A stretch of 43,571 nucleotides of DNA, taken from CAHJWO01 sp964245885 (GTDB taxonomy: Bacteria > Verrucomicrobiota > Verrucomicrobiia > Chthoniobacterales > SZAS-18). Both the position numbers and the translations under genes were made by a program. The notes below the pieces were generated by a model that was not told the origin of the DNA, ran no database searches, and was given only the letters and a program-made list of their open reading frames with translations. Below are positions 36,108-43,571 of the stretch, one piece after another; the stretch's first letter is position 1, and each line of letters starts with the position of its first letter. The stretch covers positions 1 to 43,571 of the forward strand of contig CAXTOX010000018.1 of NCBI GenBank assembly GCA_964245885.1, read 5' to 3'.

Positions 36108-36800
36108 ATGCTGGAGATCGATATTCTCACGCTGTTCCCGGCGCTTTGTGAAGGTGCCTTTGCGGTCAGCATGATGAAGCGCGCTCGTACCGCCGGCTTG
36201 GCGGAGGTGCGCGTGCACAACTTGCGGGAATGGGCGTACGACAAACATCGAACCACCGACGATGTGCCTTATGGGGGCGGGCAGGGGATGGTGATGAAAC
36301 CTGAACCGGTGTTCAACGCCGTCGATGGCCTCCGGCGGGCAAGTACGCGCGTGGTGTTGATGAGTCCACAAGGCCGGGTGTTCCGGCAGGTGGTCGCGGA
36401 GGAGTATTCGCGGCTCGAACACCTTGTCTTCATTTGCGGGCACTACGAAGGCGTAGACGCACGCGTCGGCGATTTCCTGGCGGACGAAGAGCTTTCCATC
36501 GGTGACTACGTGCTGACCAACGGGGCCATCGCCGCTGCGGTGGTGGTGGACGCCACGGTCCGGCTCGTGCCGGGCGTGCTGGGCCACGAGCAGTCGGCGA
36601 TTCAGGATACGTTCAGCGCGGACGGCGGCGGGCTCTTGGAAGGCCCCCAGTACACGCGCCCGCCCGTTTACCGGGACCATGCCGTGCCGGACGTGCTGCT
36701 TTCCGGCAACCACGCCGCCATCCTGCGCTGGCGGCGCGAACAGGGCCGCCTCCGCACGAGCGAACGCCGTCCGGACCTGCTGCCGCGCCCGGCGTCCTGA
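36108..36800 (+). CDS. trmD: TrmD, tRNA (guanine-N1-)-methyltransferase
   Basis: 230 residues from ATG 36108. Methylates G37 of tRNAs using SAM, preventing +1 frameshifts. LEIDILTLFPALCEGAF, DDVPYGGGQGMVMKPEP, the trefoil-knot SAM site FICGHYEGVDARV and EELSIGDYVLTNG, and the C-terminal PQYTRPPVYRDHAVPDVLLSGNHAAILRWRR are all standard. The His in CGHYEG replaces the Arg of many proteobacterial enzymes but is common in other phyla. Its usual neighbour rplS is replaced here by a DUF5069 gene. Confidence 0.96.
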   Translation: MLEIDILTLFPALCEGAFAVSMMKRARTAGLAEVRVHNLREWAYDKHRTTDDVPYGGGQGMVMKPEPVFNAVDGLRRASTRVVLMSPQGRVFRQVVAEEYSRLEHLVFICGHYEGVDARVGDFLADEELSIGDYVLTNGAIAAAVVVDATVRLVPGVLGHEQSAIQDTFSADGGGLLEGPQYTRPPVYRDHAVPDVLLSGNHAAILRWRREQGRLRTSERRPDLLPRPAS

Positions 36801-36817
36801 TCGATGTTTTGCTTGTG

Positions 36818-37243
36818 ATGGATATCAAACGATCACTCCGCAGCCCCCGTGAGACGATGGACGGTTGGGTGCACCTGCCGCGCTACATCGACAAAATCCG
36901 GCTGCACCTGGCCGGCCTGCTGCCTGCCGACTACGAAGCACTCTTTGGCGACCAGTCCGACAAGCACTGGTTGGAAGCCGCAGGCGTCACGCACGACCGT
37001 ATGATCGAAGTGGTGCGTGCCAGCCTCACCGATGGGCAGGTTTACGATTGGGTGCGCACCCATGTCGTGCGCAGCGACGAGGTGAAAGCCCAAGCGGCTG
37101 ACGCCATCCTGTGTTATCCGTTGCCCGGAGACACCGCCGGACGGGAACGTTTCGAACGGCGGAAGCGCGAATACGGCTTGGCAGAGAGGGACGACGTGCA
37201 GACCCGCGCCGACCTCGTCGACGCGGACGAGGGAAGACGGTGA
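36818..37243 (+). CDS. DUF5069-domain protein
   Basis: 141 residues from ATG 36818 (TTG 36809 and GTG 36815 also in frame). SPRETMDGWVHLPRYIDKIRLHLAGLLPADY at the N terminus matches DUF5069, helical and of unknown function, common in Verrucomicrobiota and Planctomycetota. The middle has ALFGDQSDKHWLEAAGV and VYDWVRTHVVRSDEVKAQ. It follows trmD by 17 bp and is likely in the same operon. Confidence 0.8.
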   Translation: MDIKRSLRSPRETMDGWVHLPRYIDKIRLHLAGLLPADYEALFGDQSDKHWLEAAGVTHDRMIEVVRASLTDGQVYDWVRTHVVRSDEVKAQAADAILCYPLPGDTAGRERFERRKREYGLAERDDVQTRADLVDADEGRR

Positions 37244-37328
37244 CGGGGCGATGCTTCCGGCCAAGGTGAGCAGCCCAGGAGGCTTTTTTGTCTATGGGGC
37301 CGGCATCCGTTTTGCTAGAATTGGCGTC

Positions 37329-37472
37329 ATGTTCCCTAAACACCGCTCCGCCACCCGTTTCCTCCCGCTGATCGCCGCGCTTTCTTTCCTGGCGCACGTT
37401 CACTACACCAAGATGATGCACTCGATGAGGTTTGAGCGCCACGGAGTGGTTGCTTCAATGCACGGGCGATAA
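37329..37472 (+). CDS. Possible small membrane or secreted peptide (47 aa)
   Basis: MFPKHRSATRFLPLIAALSFLAHVHYTKM: a basic N terminus followed by a hydrophobic stretch like a short TM or signal segment, then a basic tail ending SMHGR. No family is known to me. It could be a chance frame; the coding signal is weak. The upstream 85 bp (37244-37328) contains TAGAAT at 37315-37320 as a possible -10 but no convincing -35. Confidence 0.35.
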   Translation: MFPKHRSATRFLPLIAALSFLAHVHYTKMMHSMRFERHGVVASMHGR

Positions 37473-37509
37473 CCCGCGTGCCGCCCGCAGGAGGACGGAT
37501 GGAAAGATA

Positions 37510-37583
37510 TCGGGCTGACTGGATTCGAACCAGCGACCTCTTGAACCCCATTCAAGCGCTCTACCAAGCTGAGCCACAGCCCG
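37510..37583 (-). tRNA. tRNA-Pro (GGG anticodon)
   Basis: Minus strand: CGGGCTG acceptor pairing with CAGCCCG, D arm GCTC..GAGC, anticodon arm CTTGA-ATGGGGT-TCAAG (anticodon GGG), T arm GCTGGTTCGAATCCAGT. Discriminator A; CCA not encoded. Confidence 0.95.
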
Positions 37584-37685
37584 TTTGCTGACGCTCACAC
37601 TATGCGCGGGTCCGCCGGAACGGCAAGCGGATTTGGCAATCTTTGTTCCCGGCAGCGTGGTCCGGCGTGCGGCGAGAACGACTCG

Positions 37686-39735
37686 CTATTTATTTTCGGC
37701 GAGCATCTGCTTGGCGAGGCGGTCGATCCCCGTGCCGGCGAGATCGCTCGGCGGATACATTTTCTGCGCCTTCAGATACCAGGCAAGGCTCGAGCCGTAC
37801 TGCTGTTTTTCCTCCAACTGCTCGGCGGTGCGGACGGTGTGGACGAACTCCGCCGCCTCGGTCGTCAGAGTCGCCCGCGCCTGGTTCAGCTTNNNNNNNN
37901 NNGCTCGCCGGATTGCTGCTCGGCTTGCGGGCCGGAGGCGCCGAGATCGGCTGGGGCTTCCAGCTGCAATCGCCGCTCGTCGTCGCGGGGCTCGCCTTCC
38001 TGCTCTTCGCCATGGGCCTCAGCCTGTCGGGAGCGGTCGAGTTCGGTACCTCGCTCGCCGGGCGCGCGGCGCACTGGGTGTTCGTGTCGTCCGGGAACGT
38101 CTGCGAAGCGTGTTCGAGCGTCTCCCAAGCGCCGGCAAAGTCGCCGCGCTTGGAGATTTCGTTGCTGCGCATCAACGCCGCCTCGATGGTCTGCATGTCG
38201 GTCAGCACCTTTTTGAGTTGTTCCTGGCGTGGCGGCGAGGTCGCCGTCGCGGCGATGTAGCGAAACTGGTCGTCAAAGATTTGCCGGTAGTTGCGCTGGC
38301 TCAGCAGTTGGTCAAAATCGATGAGCGCCTTCTGCTGCACGTCCGCCTGTGAGAAAATGCTCGTGCTCAACTCGCTCAACGCCGGGTTGCGCGGCCAGAT
38401 CTCCGTCGCGTCCTTCAACTCTGTTTCCAGCGTGGTGCGGTCGCCGTTGACACCGGCGTTTTTTGCCTTTGCCAAGTGCATGGCGGCGACGGTCTTCGCC
38501 GTTTCGATAGCAGCCATCGGCTTGGAGTTGTCAAAGTCCTTGGCCGTTTGTTCGAGATCCAGGACAAGCCTGGTCGCCAACGTGTAATCCTTCACTTCCA
38601 GCGCGGACAAGAGTTGGTTGCTCTTTTGCGTGAACGCCAGTGCCCGCCGCTTGTCGTCGCGCGGCAGCGTGCGTAGTTCGGGCATGAACTCGCCGACGAC
38701 GAACGCTTCGGACAACCGCTTCGTCGCGCTCTCCAGTTCGTTTTTGCCGAGCAGGAATTTGTAGGCTTCCACCCCCTCGCGCGCGTCCCGCATCGCCTCG
38801 CGCGCGAGTGAGTCCAACACGCTGACGGTCGGCGGCATGCCCGTGGTGGAGGAAAAAAACTTCGCCGTGTCCTTGCCGACCTTCAGCGTCGTGTCGCCCT
38901 CCCCAAAGATGGCGCGGTAAAACTGCGTGGCCATGAGGACGTGCTGGAACCGCCGCTGGAGGAAGAACTGCACGATCAACGCTTGGAACTCGATCTTCGT
39001 CTGTAGTTCGCTCAACTCGCGCTTCGCTTTGTTGGCCGCGGTCAAGGCCTTGATCTCGGCCATCCGCGTTACGTACGGCTCCATCTGGATGGTTCGCTTC
39101 ATCTCCTGCTGCTTGGCCCACTGGTCCTGCTCGGCCCCCGAAGCTTTGGGACCAATGGGGTTGAGGACGTTGCCGCCGGCGCTCATCTCGGCATTGTGCT
39201 GCGCGGCGCGGCGCTCCTGTTCCAGCGCGTCGTTCGCCTGTACCAGGCGGCCGTCCTCGCGCCGCGCTTGCCAAACACTGTAAACGCTAGCGGCGAGTGC
39301 ATCGCTCAGGTTGGCGTCCGCTTCAAAACTGGACGCCTGGGGCAGCAGGCGAAACGCCTCGTCGAGCGAGGCCGGCGAGATGTGGTAGGGAGAAAGCTTG
39401 TCGATGATCGACCGGACGACCGCGCGATACCGCAGGTCGGCATCCTTCGTCTCGGCGTCAGCGTTCAGATACTTCTCGAAGCGCGCGCTGAAGATCCGGC
39501 TGTTGTTGACGTTCCAGTGTTTGCCGTCCCAACTCAGAACCTCGCCAGAGGGATCAAGAAAAGGCACGTCCTTGCCAAGGAAATGGTTGGAAGGACCTGC
39601 GCCGGGGTTGCTCGACGGTGCGGACGCCGCTGCCGGGGCAGGGTTCGCCGGCGGAGCGTCAGGAACCTGGGCCGCGGCGGCGGCGGCAAATACCGTGCAC
39701 AGCGCAGCGGCCAACCGGAGGGAGGAACCATTCAT
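37686..39735 (-). CDS. Large secreted helical protein, interrupted by a foreign segment and gap
   Basis: Starts MNGSSLRLAAALCTVFAAAAAAQVPDAPP, a signal peptide and Ala/Pro linker, then a helical chain with TPR-like phrases (ALIDFDQLLSQRNYRQIFDDQ, RGDFAGAWETLEHASQTFPDDT). After FPDDT (codon ending 38083) the frame turns into out-of-character residues up to the gap at 37893-37902. Beyond the gap the sequence resumes as KLNQARATLTTEAAEFV and ends DRLAKQMLAENK at the TAG, 37686-37688. Joining FPDDT directly to KLNQA gives a smooth repeat, so 37903-38082 does not belong to this gene. Function unknown. It is 16 bp after the small anchored gene and shares its operon. Confidence 0.7.
37893..37902. 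other. Assembly gap (10 N) at a chimeric junction
   Basis: Ten N. Left of it the sequence continues the minus-strand gene as KLNQARATL; right of it lies a DsbD-like plus-strand fragment. Confidence 0.95.
37904..38083 (+). other. DsbD/ScsB-like membrane fragment on the opposite strand (probable chimera)
   Basis: Read forward from 37904, about 60 residues include GGAEIGWGFQLQSPLVVAG, then LAFLLFAMGLSLSGAVEFG and TSLAG. The GWGFQLQSP and LxLSGxxEFG phrases are characteristic of the transmembrane domain of DsbD/ScsB thiol-disulfide interchange proteins. It has no start, no stop in a sensible place, no flanking dsbD, and it breaks the minus-strand gene exactly where removing it restores the reading. 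I take it as a misjoined contig end; a real short insertion is less likely. Confidence 0.6.
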
Positions 39736-39751
39736 GGACGGGAGAGGAAAA

Positions 39752-40159
39752 TCAGCTTTTCTGCATCTTGCGCGCCAGCAGCACTCCGGTGTCGCCGACC
39801 TCCAGGAGCAGCGTGTAATGCTGCCCCTTCTGGAGATTGAGGTAGCTCAACTCCGGCGGGACCAGGACCGGCAGGATGCCTTCGCCGGTGCCGTCCGGGT
39901 TAACCTCGACGGAAAACAGCCGTCCTTTCCCGCGCGAATACCCCAGCGACTGGGAAATGACGCCTTTGATCTTGTAGGTGTTGCCCTGCAAGCTGTTCGC
40001 ATTGGCGAGGTAATTGCTGACGTTCAGTTCCGGCACGGTGCGGAACGCGTCACCGCCCTGGTTTTGGATGACGAAGCCGCCGACCACGGCGAGCACCAGC
40101 GCGCCGACGATGCAGACGATCCAAAGGGGGCGGATTTTCGAACTAGCGCGACGCGCCAT
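39752..40159 (-). CDS. Small membrane-anchored protein, possibly OB-fold
   Basis: 135 residues from the ATG at 40159. A basic start MARRASSKIRP, then one TM helix LWIVCIVGALVLAVVGGFVIQ, then a beta-rich outer part: NTYKIKGVISQSLGYSRGKGRLFSVEVN and HYTLLLEVGDTGVLLARKMQKS. Alternating strands and the K-I-K-G-V pattern recall OB-fold or CcmE-like modules, but no binding residue is certain. It sits 35 bp after the ABCG-type transporter and 16 bp before the large secreted protein, so the three likely work together. Confidence 0.65.
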   Translation of the reverse strand: MARRASSKIRPLWIVCIVGALVLAVVGGFVIQNQGGDAFRTVPELNVSNYLANANSLQGNTYKIKGVISQSLGYSRGKGRLFSVEVNPDGTGEGILPVLVPPELSYLNLQKGQHYTLLLEVGDTGVLLARKMQKS

Positions 40160-40194
40160 GACAAGGGGGAGGGGACCGTCTGGGAGCACTGCTG

Positions 40195-41928
40195 TCAATC
40201 CCAAACGCTGCGGCGGCAACCCAGATAAGCCAGAAACGTCCCCAACGCCACGTGGGCGAGCAGCACCCAACAGCACACGGGCAGCGCGGCCAGTTCCGTT
40301 TTGGTGATGTGCAGGATCAGGTCGTAGAACCGGGTGTCGCGCAAGGTAAGGATGGAGCCGGCCCAACTCCAGTACGCGGCGATGAACGGCCGGGTCAGCT
40401 TCGCGAGGGCATCCGGCAGGGCGAGCACCGCGCCGGAGAGCGGCAACTGAAAGCCCACGAAGTAAACCGAGATCAGCGAAGCCTGCGACGGCGTGCTGGC
40501 GAAGCTCGAAAACGCGAGGCACACGGCGGTCAAAGCGGCGCCGGCCAGCCACAGGAGCGCCGCCTGCCCGAGGAGGTCGCCCGGGAACCCGCAGACCGCG
40601 TGGACGAAAAGCACCATCCACACCGCCTGCACGGTGATCAGCAGCCCGAGGAAAACTGCCTTTGACACCAGGTAGCTGACCGGTGACAACCCGGCCAGCT
40701 TCTCCCGCTCGAACAAGAGCCGCTCCCCGGCAATTTCCAAGGCCCCGTTGTTGGAGCCCATCAAGGCGAGCAGGATGATCTGGAACAGCAGAAGCCCGGA
40801 CACCAGCCCGCCCACGTCAAAGGCTTGGGCGAGGTAGCTGGCGCTTTCGCGGAGTTGTTCGACGACGGACAGGTCGTTTTCCAGCGAAAGGTTGTGGATG
40901 CGCGGCAACCCCTTCAACGCAAAAACGACCACGAGGCAAGGGAACCCCAGGATGAGTGCCGCCTGTAAAGCCAATTGGCCGCGCTCGCGGACGAACAGGC
41001 GGATTCGCCGTCCGAAGAGGACCCCGAATTGCGTCAAAAAATCCGGCGTCACTGCTTGTTCCTCTCCGTCGGGCACATCCTCCGCTTCGCGCTCGGATGT
41101 CGTGGGTTTGACCCGTTCCTCGTCGGACTCGCCACCGTCGAAAAAATGGCCATGCTTTCGCCAGGAAGTGTCCCACTCCCCGCCGGTGCGTTGCGCCAGG
41201 CGGCCGTAGACGGCGTCGGTATGTTCGGCGCGGAAGTAATGCGCGAGATGTTCGGGCGGACCCTGGTACGCCAGCTTGCCTTCGCAGAGCACGATCACCC
41301 GGTCGTACAGTTCCATCCCGATCATGCTGTGGGTGACGTTGACGACCACCCGCCGCTGACCGCCATCGGCCCGCGAAAGCGCGTGGAGCAGCGACACGAT
41401 CTCCCGGGCCGATCCGGGGTCGAGTCCGCTGGTGACCTCATCGCACAGGAGCAGGGAAGGGGAGGAGGACATCTCGATGGCCAGCGCGAGCCGCCGCCGC
41501 TGGCCGCCGCTCAGGACGCCGACCCGCCGGTCCGCCAACCCGTCCAAGCCGGTCGTGGCGAGCAATTCGCCGATCCGCTCCTCCCGCCGGTCGCCGTCGA
41601 GTCCCGCGACGCGCAGCCGCAGGGCGTAGTCCACGCTCTCACGCACGGTGAGGCGGTCGTACGCGAGGCTGAATTGTGGGACGTACCCCAATTCCGTCGG
41701 CGCGAGGTCGCCGTCGGTGGCGAGGTCGCGGCCGTCCCAGCACACCGCTCCGGCCGTAGGCTCCGTCAGACCGGCGATGACCTTTAGCAACGTCGATTTT
41801 CCGCACCCCGAAGGGCCGACGACCGCGACCAGTTCCCCGCGGCGCATCCGCACGTTCAGGCCTTCGAGCAGCGCGCGGCTCTGTTCCCTCTCGCCGGTTT
41901 GCAGGGCGATGGCTTCCAGAGAGAGCAT
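40195..41928 (-). CDS. ABCG-like (White-type) ABC transporter, NBD-TMD
   Basis: 577 residues from the ATG at 41928 (the frame is open to 42003). The NBD comes first, as in ABCG: Walker A GPSGCGKST (38-46), signature VLSGGQRRRLALAIEMS, Walker B LLLCDEVTSGLD, switch His in NVTHSM. An acidic linker (about 255-300) leads to a C-terminal six-helix domain (LQAALILGFPCLVVVFAL, LLLFQIILLALMG, VFLGLLITVQAVWMVLF, LLWLAGAALTAVCLAF, and more). This NBD-TMD order is common in Verrucomicrobiota and Planctomycetota. The substrate is unknown. It heads the operon with the anchored and secreted proteins. Confidence 0.9.
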   Translation of the reverse strand: MLSLEAIALQTGEREQSRALLEGLNVRMRRGELVAVVGPSGCGKSTLLKVIAGLTEPTAGAVCWDGRDLATDGDLAPTELGYVPQFSLAYDRLTVRESVDYALRLRVAGLDGDRREERIGELLATTGLDGLADRRVGVLSGGQRRRLALAIEMSSSPSLLLCDEVTSGLDPGSAREIVSLLHALSRADGGQRRVVVNVTHSMIGMELYDRVIVLCEGKLAYQGPPEHLAHYFRAEHTDAVYGRLAQRTGGEWDTSWRKHGHFFDGGESDEERVKPTTSEREAEDVPDGEEQAVTPDFLTQFGVLFGRRIRLFVRERGQLALQAALILGFPCLVVVFALKGLPRIHNLSLENDLSVVEQLRESASYLAQAFDVGGLVSGLLLFQIILLALMGSNNGALEIAGERLLFEREKLAGLSPVSYLVSKAVFLGLLITVQAVWMVLFVHAVCGFPGDLLGQAALLWLAGAALTAVCLAFSSFASTPSQASLISVYFVGFQLPLSGAVLALPDALAKLTRPFIAAYWSWAGSILTLRDTRFYDLILHITKTELAALPVCCWVLLAHVALGTFLAYLGCRRSVWD

Positions 41929-42022
41929 TGCCCAGTACAACCGCTCACCCCGTCCGCGACTGTCAACGAAAAAACTTGCGCCCCACCCGCGCCGCGGCGG
42001 CATTCCGTGCTACTCTGCCCGG

Positions 42023-43471
42023 ATGGAACCGTCGGGCCGTCCCGTCGCCGCCAAGCGTCCCGCGCGCCCGCCAAGGAAGGGTTCTCCACGCCTGGTGCGG
42101 TGGTTGATCTTTGGCACGCCGGTCGCGCTCGTCTGCCTGCTGGTGGCGATTGTTGGCGTTCGCTCCTGGCTGGATCGTTTTCTGCGCAGCGACGATTTTC
42201 GCCGGTTCCTTGATCGGAAGGCTTCCGCGGCTTTGCAGGCCGAGGCGCACATCGAACCGCTGCATTGGGAGAGCAGCGAACTTTACGCCGCCGGCATCGA
42301 CGTGCGCGGCAGTCCGAGCGGGCCGCTCACCGCGTTCAACGCCGACCAGGTGCGGGCGGCATTTGATCTCAACGCCCTCTGGCATCGCGTCTGGCGCATC
42401 GAGACGCTCGACGTGGAACGCATCACGGCCGAACTCGGCTCGAACTCCGCCCGGAAAACCAGCTCGTCGCCGCCGCGCTCCGACCAGGTTTCTGCGCCCG
42501 GCGCGGACCGCAGCTTTCTCACCTCGTTCCTGCCGAACCGCATGGACATCGGTACACTCCGCGTTGCCGATCTCACGCTCAAGTGGACCGATGCTCAGTC
42601 GAAGCAAACCGGTCAGTTGGAGAACACCCGTCTCTCCGCCCGGATGCTCGGCGGGAACGTCAAGACTTGGGAAGCCGAGGGAAAGGGGGGCATGCTCTCG
42701 CAAGCCGGCCTGCCGGCGGTGTCGATGGACGACTTTGCCCTGAAATCCACCGAGGACACCCTGTTCGTCACCCGGGCCGGTGGCTATCCGAAGTGCGGGG
42801 GAAACCTCGAACTCTCCGGCAAACAGATCCTCTCCGGAACCAGGGACCTCGACCTCGTGCTCTATCTTGACGCGGTGCCGGTCGAGCCGTTTCTGCCGCC
42901 CGACTGGCGCGGCCGGCTCCACGGCAAAGCGAGCGGGAGCGTGCGCGTCACCGGCTCCCCGGGAAACGCCGAGAGCTGGCAGAGCACCGGGCATGTCGAC
43001 TTGCGCGACGGTCGGTTGGAGGCGCTGCCGGTCCTGGATCAACTGGCGTTGTTCTCCTCCTCGTCGCGCTACCGGCAGACCGTGGTGCAGAAAGGCAGCA
43101 TTGACTTCACCTGGACGCCTGAAGTGCTGACCGTCCGCAACCTCGTGCTGGAATCCGACGGCTTGCTGCGGGTCGAAGGCGATTTCACCGTGCGTGCCGG
43201 CCAGATCGACGGGCTTTTCCGTGTTGGGGTGGCGATTTCAACCGTTCGCTGGATCAACCAGATCAGCGCGGCAATCTTCGACCTGCCGCAACGCGATGGT
43301 TACGCCTGGACCACGATGCATCTGACTGGGCCGGTCAACAACCCGCACGAGGACTTGACCGCACGGCTGGCGAGTTCGGCGGAACAAGCGGTCATCCAAA
43401 AAGCAAAACAGGGCACCGGTGCGATCCTCGATACCGCCAGCGGCTTGCTCGACCTGTTGAAGCCACATTGA
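42023..43471 (+). CDS. AsmA-like membrane-anchored protein
   Basis: 482 residues from ATG 42023 (the longer frame upstream is an ABCG shadow). A basic N terminus and one TM helix (WLIFGTPVALVCLLVAIVGV, about 28-47) are followed by a beta-helix-like chain with FNADQVRAAFDLNALWHRVWRIETLDVERITAEL, typical of AsmA/TamB-type repeats (lipid transport or outer-membrane biogenesis), and SGNVRVTGSPGNAE-like pieces in the C-terminal third. Such proteins bridge the inner and outer membranes in Gram-negative cells. It is divergent from the ABCG gene with 94 bp between. After it, 43472-43571 shows no gene; an imperfect AAACGG../CCGTTT hairpin lies at about 43510-43548. Confidence 0.7.
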   Translation: MEPSGRPVAAKRPARPPRKGSPRLVRWLIFGTPVALVCLLVAIVGVRSWLDRFLRSDDFRRFLDRKASAALQAEAHIEPLHWESSELYAAGIDVRGSPSGPLTAFNADQVRAAFDLNALWHRVWRIETLDVERITAELGSNSARKTSSSPPRSDQVSAPGADRSFLTSFLPNRMDIGTLRVADLTLKWTDAQSKQTGQLENTRLSARMLGGNVKTWEAEGKGGMLSQAGLPAVSMDDFALKSTEDTLFVTRAGGYPKCGGNLELSGKQILSGTRDLDLVLYLDAVPVEPFLPPDWRGRLHGKASGSVRVTGSPGNAESWQSTGHVDLRDGRLEALPVLDQLALFSSSSRYRQTVVQKGSIDFTWTPEVLTVRNLVLESDGLLRVEGDFTVRAGQIDGLFRVGVAISTVRWINQISAAIFDLPQRDGYAWTTMHLTGPVNNPHEDLTARLASSAEQAVIQKAKQGTGAILDTASGLLDLLKPH

Positions 43472-43571
43472 ATCAACAGGGTTCGGGCTACTCGGGTTCC
43501 TCTCAGGAAACGGGGAAAATCGTATGCTACAGCCGTTTTCCGTTTGCCTGTGAGAGTTCCCAGCCCCGGCA

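Noticed and set aside
36421..36480. His in place of Arg in the TrmD SAM-site motif (CGHYEG)
   Set aside because: A known natural variant in several phyla, not evidence of decay.
37315..37320. TAGAAT as a -10 for the 47-residue frame
   Set aside because: No -35 at a usual distance, and the frame itself is doubtful.
43510..43548. Imperfect hairpin after the AsmA-like gene
   Set aside because: The stem has mismatches and no T run follows, so I do not call it a terminator.

Overview
This GC-rich, gene-dense window looks like a bacterial chromosome segment from the Verrucomicrobiota or a near relative. That placement is an inference, from a DUF5069 gene beside trmD, several large secreted proteins without clear family assignment, many genes without an obvious Shine-Dalgarno, and general gene style; no rRNA is present to prove it. 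The sequence is a scaffold. Six runs of exactly 10 N (1666-1675, 5320-5329, 7095-7104, 14748-14757, 18314-18323, 37893-37902) all fall inside genes. In most cases the flanking frames show that the true spacing is not 10 bases.

Layout. 1-4083: a very large TPR protein (+), 5' partial and split by a gap. 4103-6645 (-): a tightly overlapped operon of a Tat-exported flavin amine oxidase, a secreted RidA and a short PurE. 6721-8109: a DUF3096 membrane protein, a degenerate receiver protein, HU with its terminator, and tRNA-Gln. 8235-12324 (-): a signalling operon of a CHASE3-PAS histidine kinase, an Rcp-type response regulator and a REC-HK-REC hybrid kinase. 12438-14998 (+): a membrane-anchored unknown protein, an ABC ATPase and a PAP2 phosphatase running into tRNA-Lys. 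15105-17389: a HAD hydrolase and two stress or envelope type small-domain proteins.

17487-21724 (+): a polysaccharide export and synthesis cluster (Wzm-like permease, Wzt-like ATPase with C-terminal domain, GT4, GT2), followed by tRNA-Ser. 21893-25898: small lipoprotein, ispE, pyrF, a lipoate ligase or octanoyltransferase family gene, and a REC-PATAN-like response regulator. 26145-30004 (-): a second glycan-type cluster (MsbA-like exporter, glycosyltransferase, TIM-barrel isomerase). 30172-32592: dedA, an IS21-end-like repeat or terminator, a 60-residue protein and purB. 32742-37243 (+): polysaccharide deacetylase lipoprotein, then the core block ffh-rpsP-khpA-trmD-DUF5069, which lacks the usual rimM and rplS. 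37510-43471: tRNA-Pro, a three-gene minus-strand operon (ABCG-type transporter, small anchored protein, large secreted protein) and a divergent AsmA-like protein.

How the parts fit. Envelope glycan assembly dominates the middle: two glycosyltransferase/ABC export clusters plus PAP2, DedA and a polysaccharide deacetylase. Signalling proteins are frequent (five receiver domains), yet none carries a DNA-binding output domain. Housekeeping genes (purE, purB, pyrF, ispE, ffh, rpsP, trmD) are interspersed. The most notable observations are the exported amine oxidase/RidA pair, the receiver protein lacking its first strand and acidic pocket, and a roughly 180-bp DsbD-like piece that interrupts the gene at 37686-39735 beside a gap. 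I saw no CRISPR array, prophage or intact transposase.
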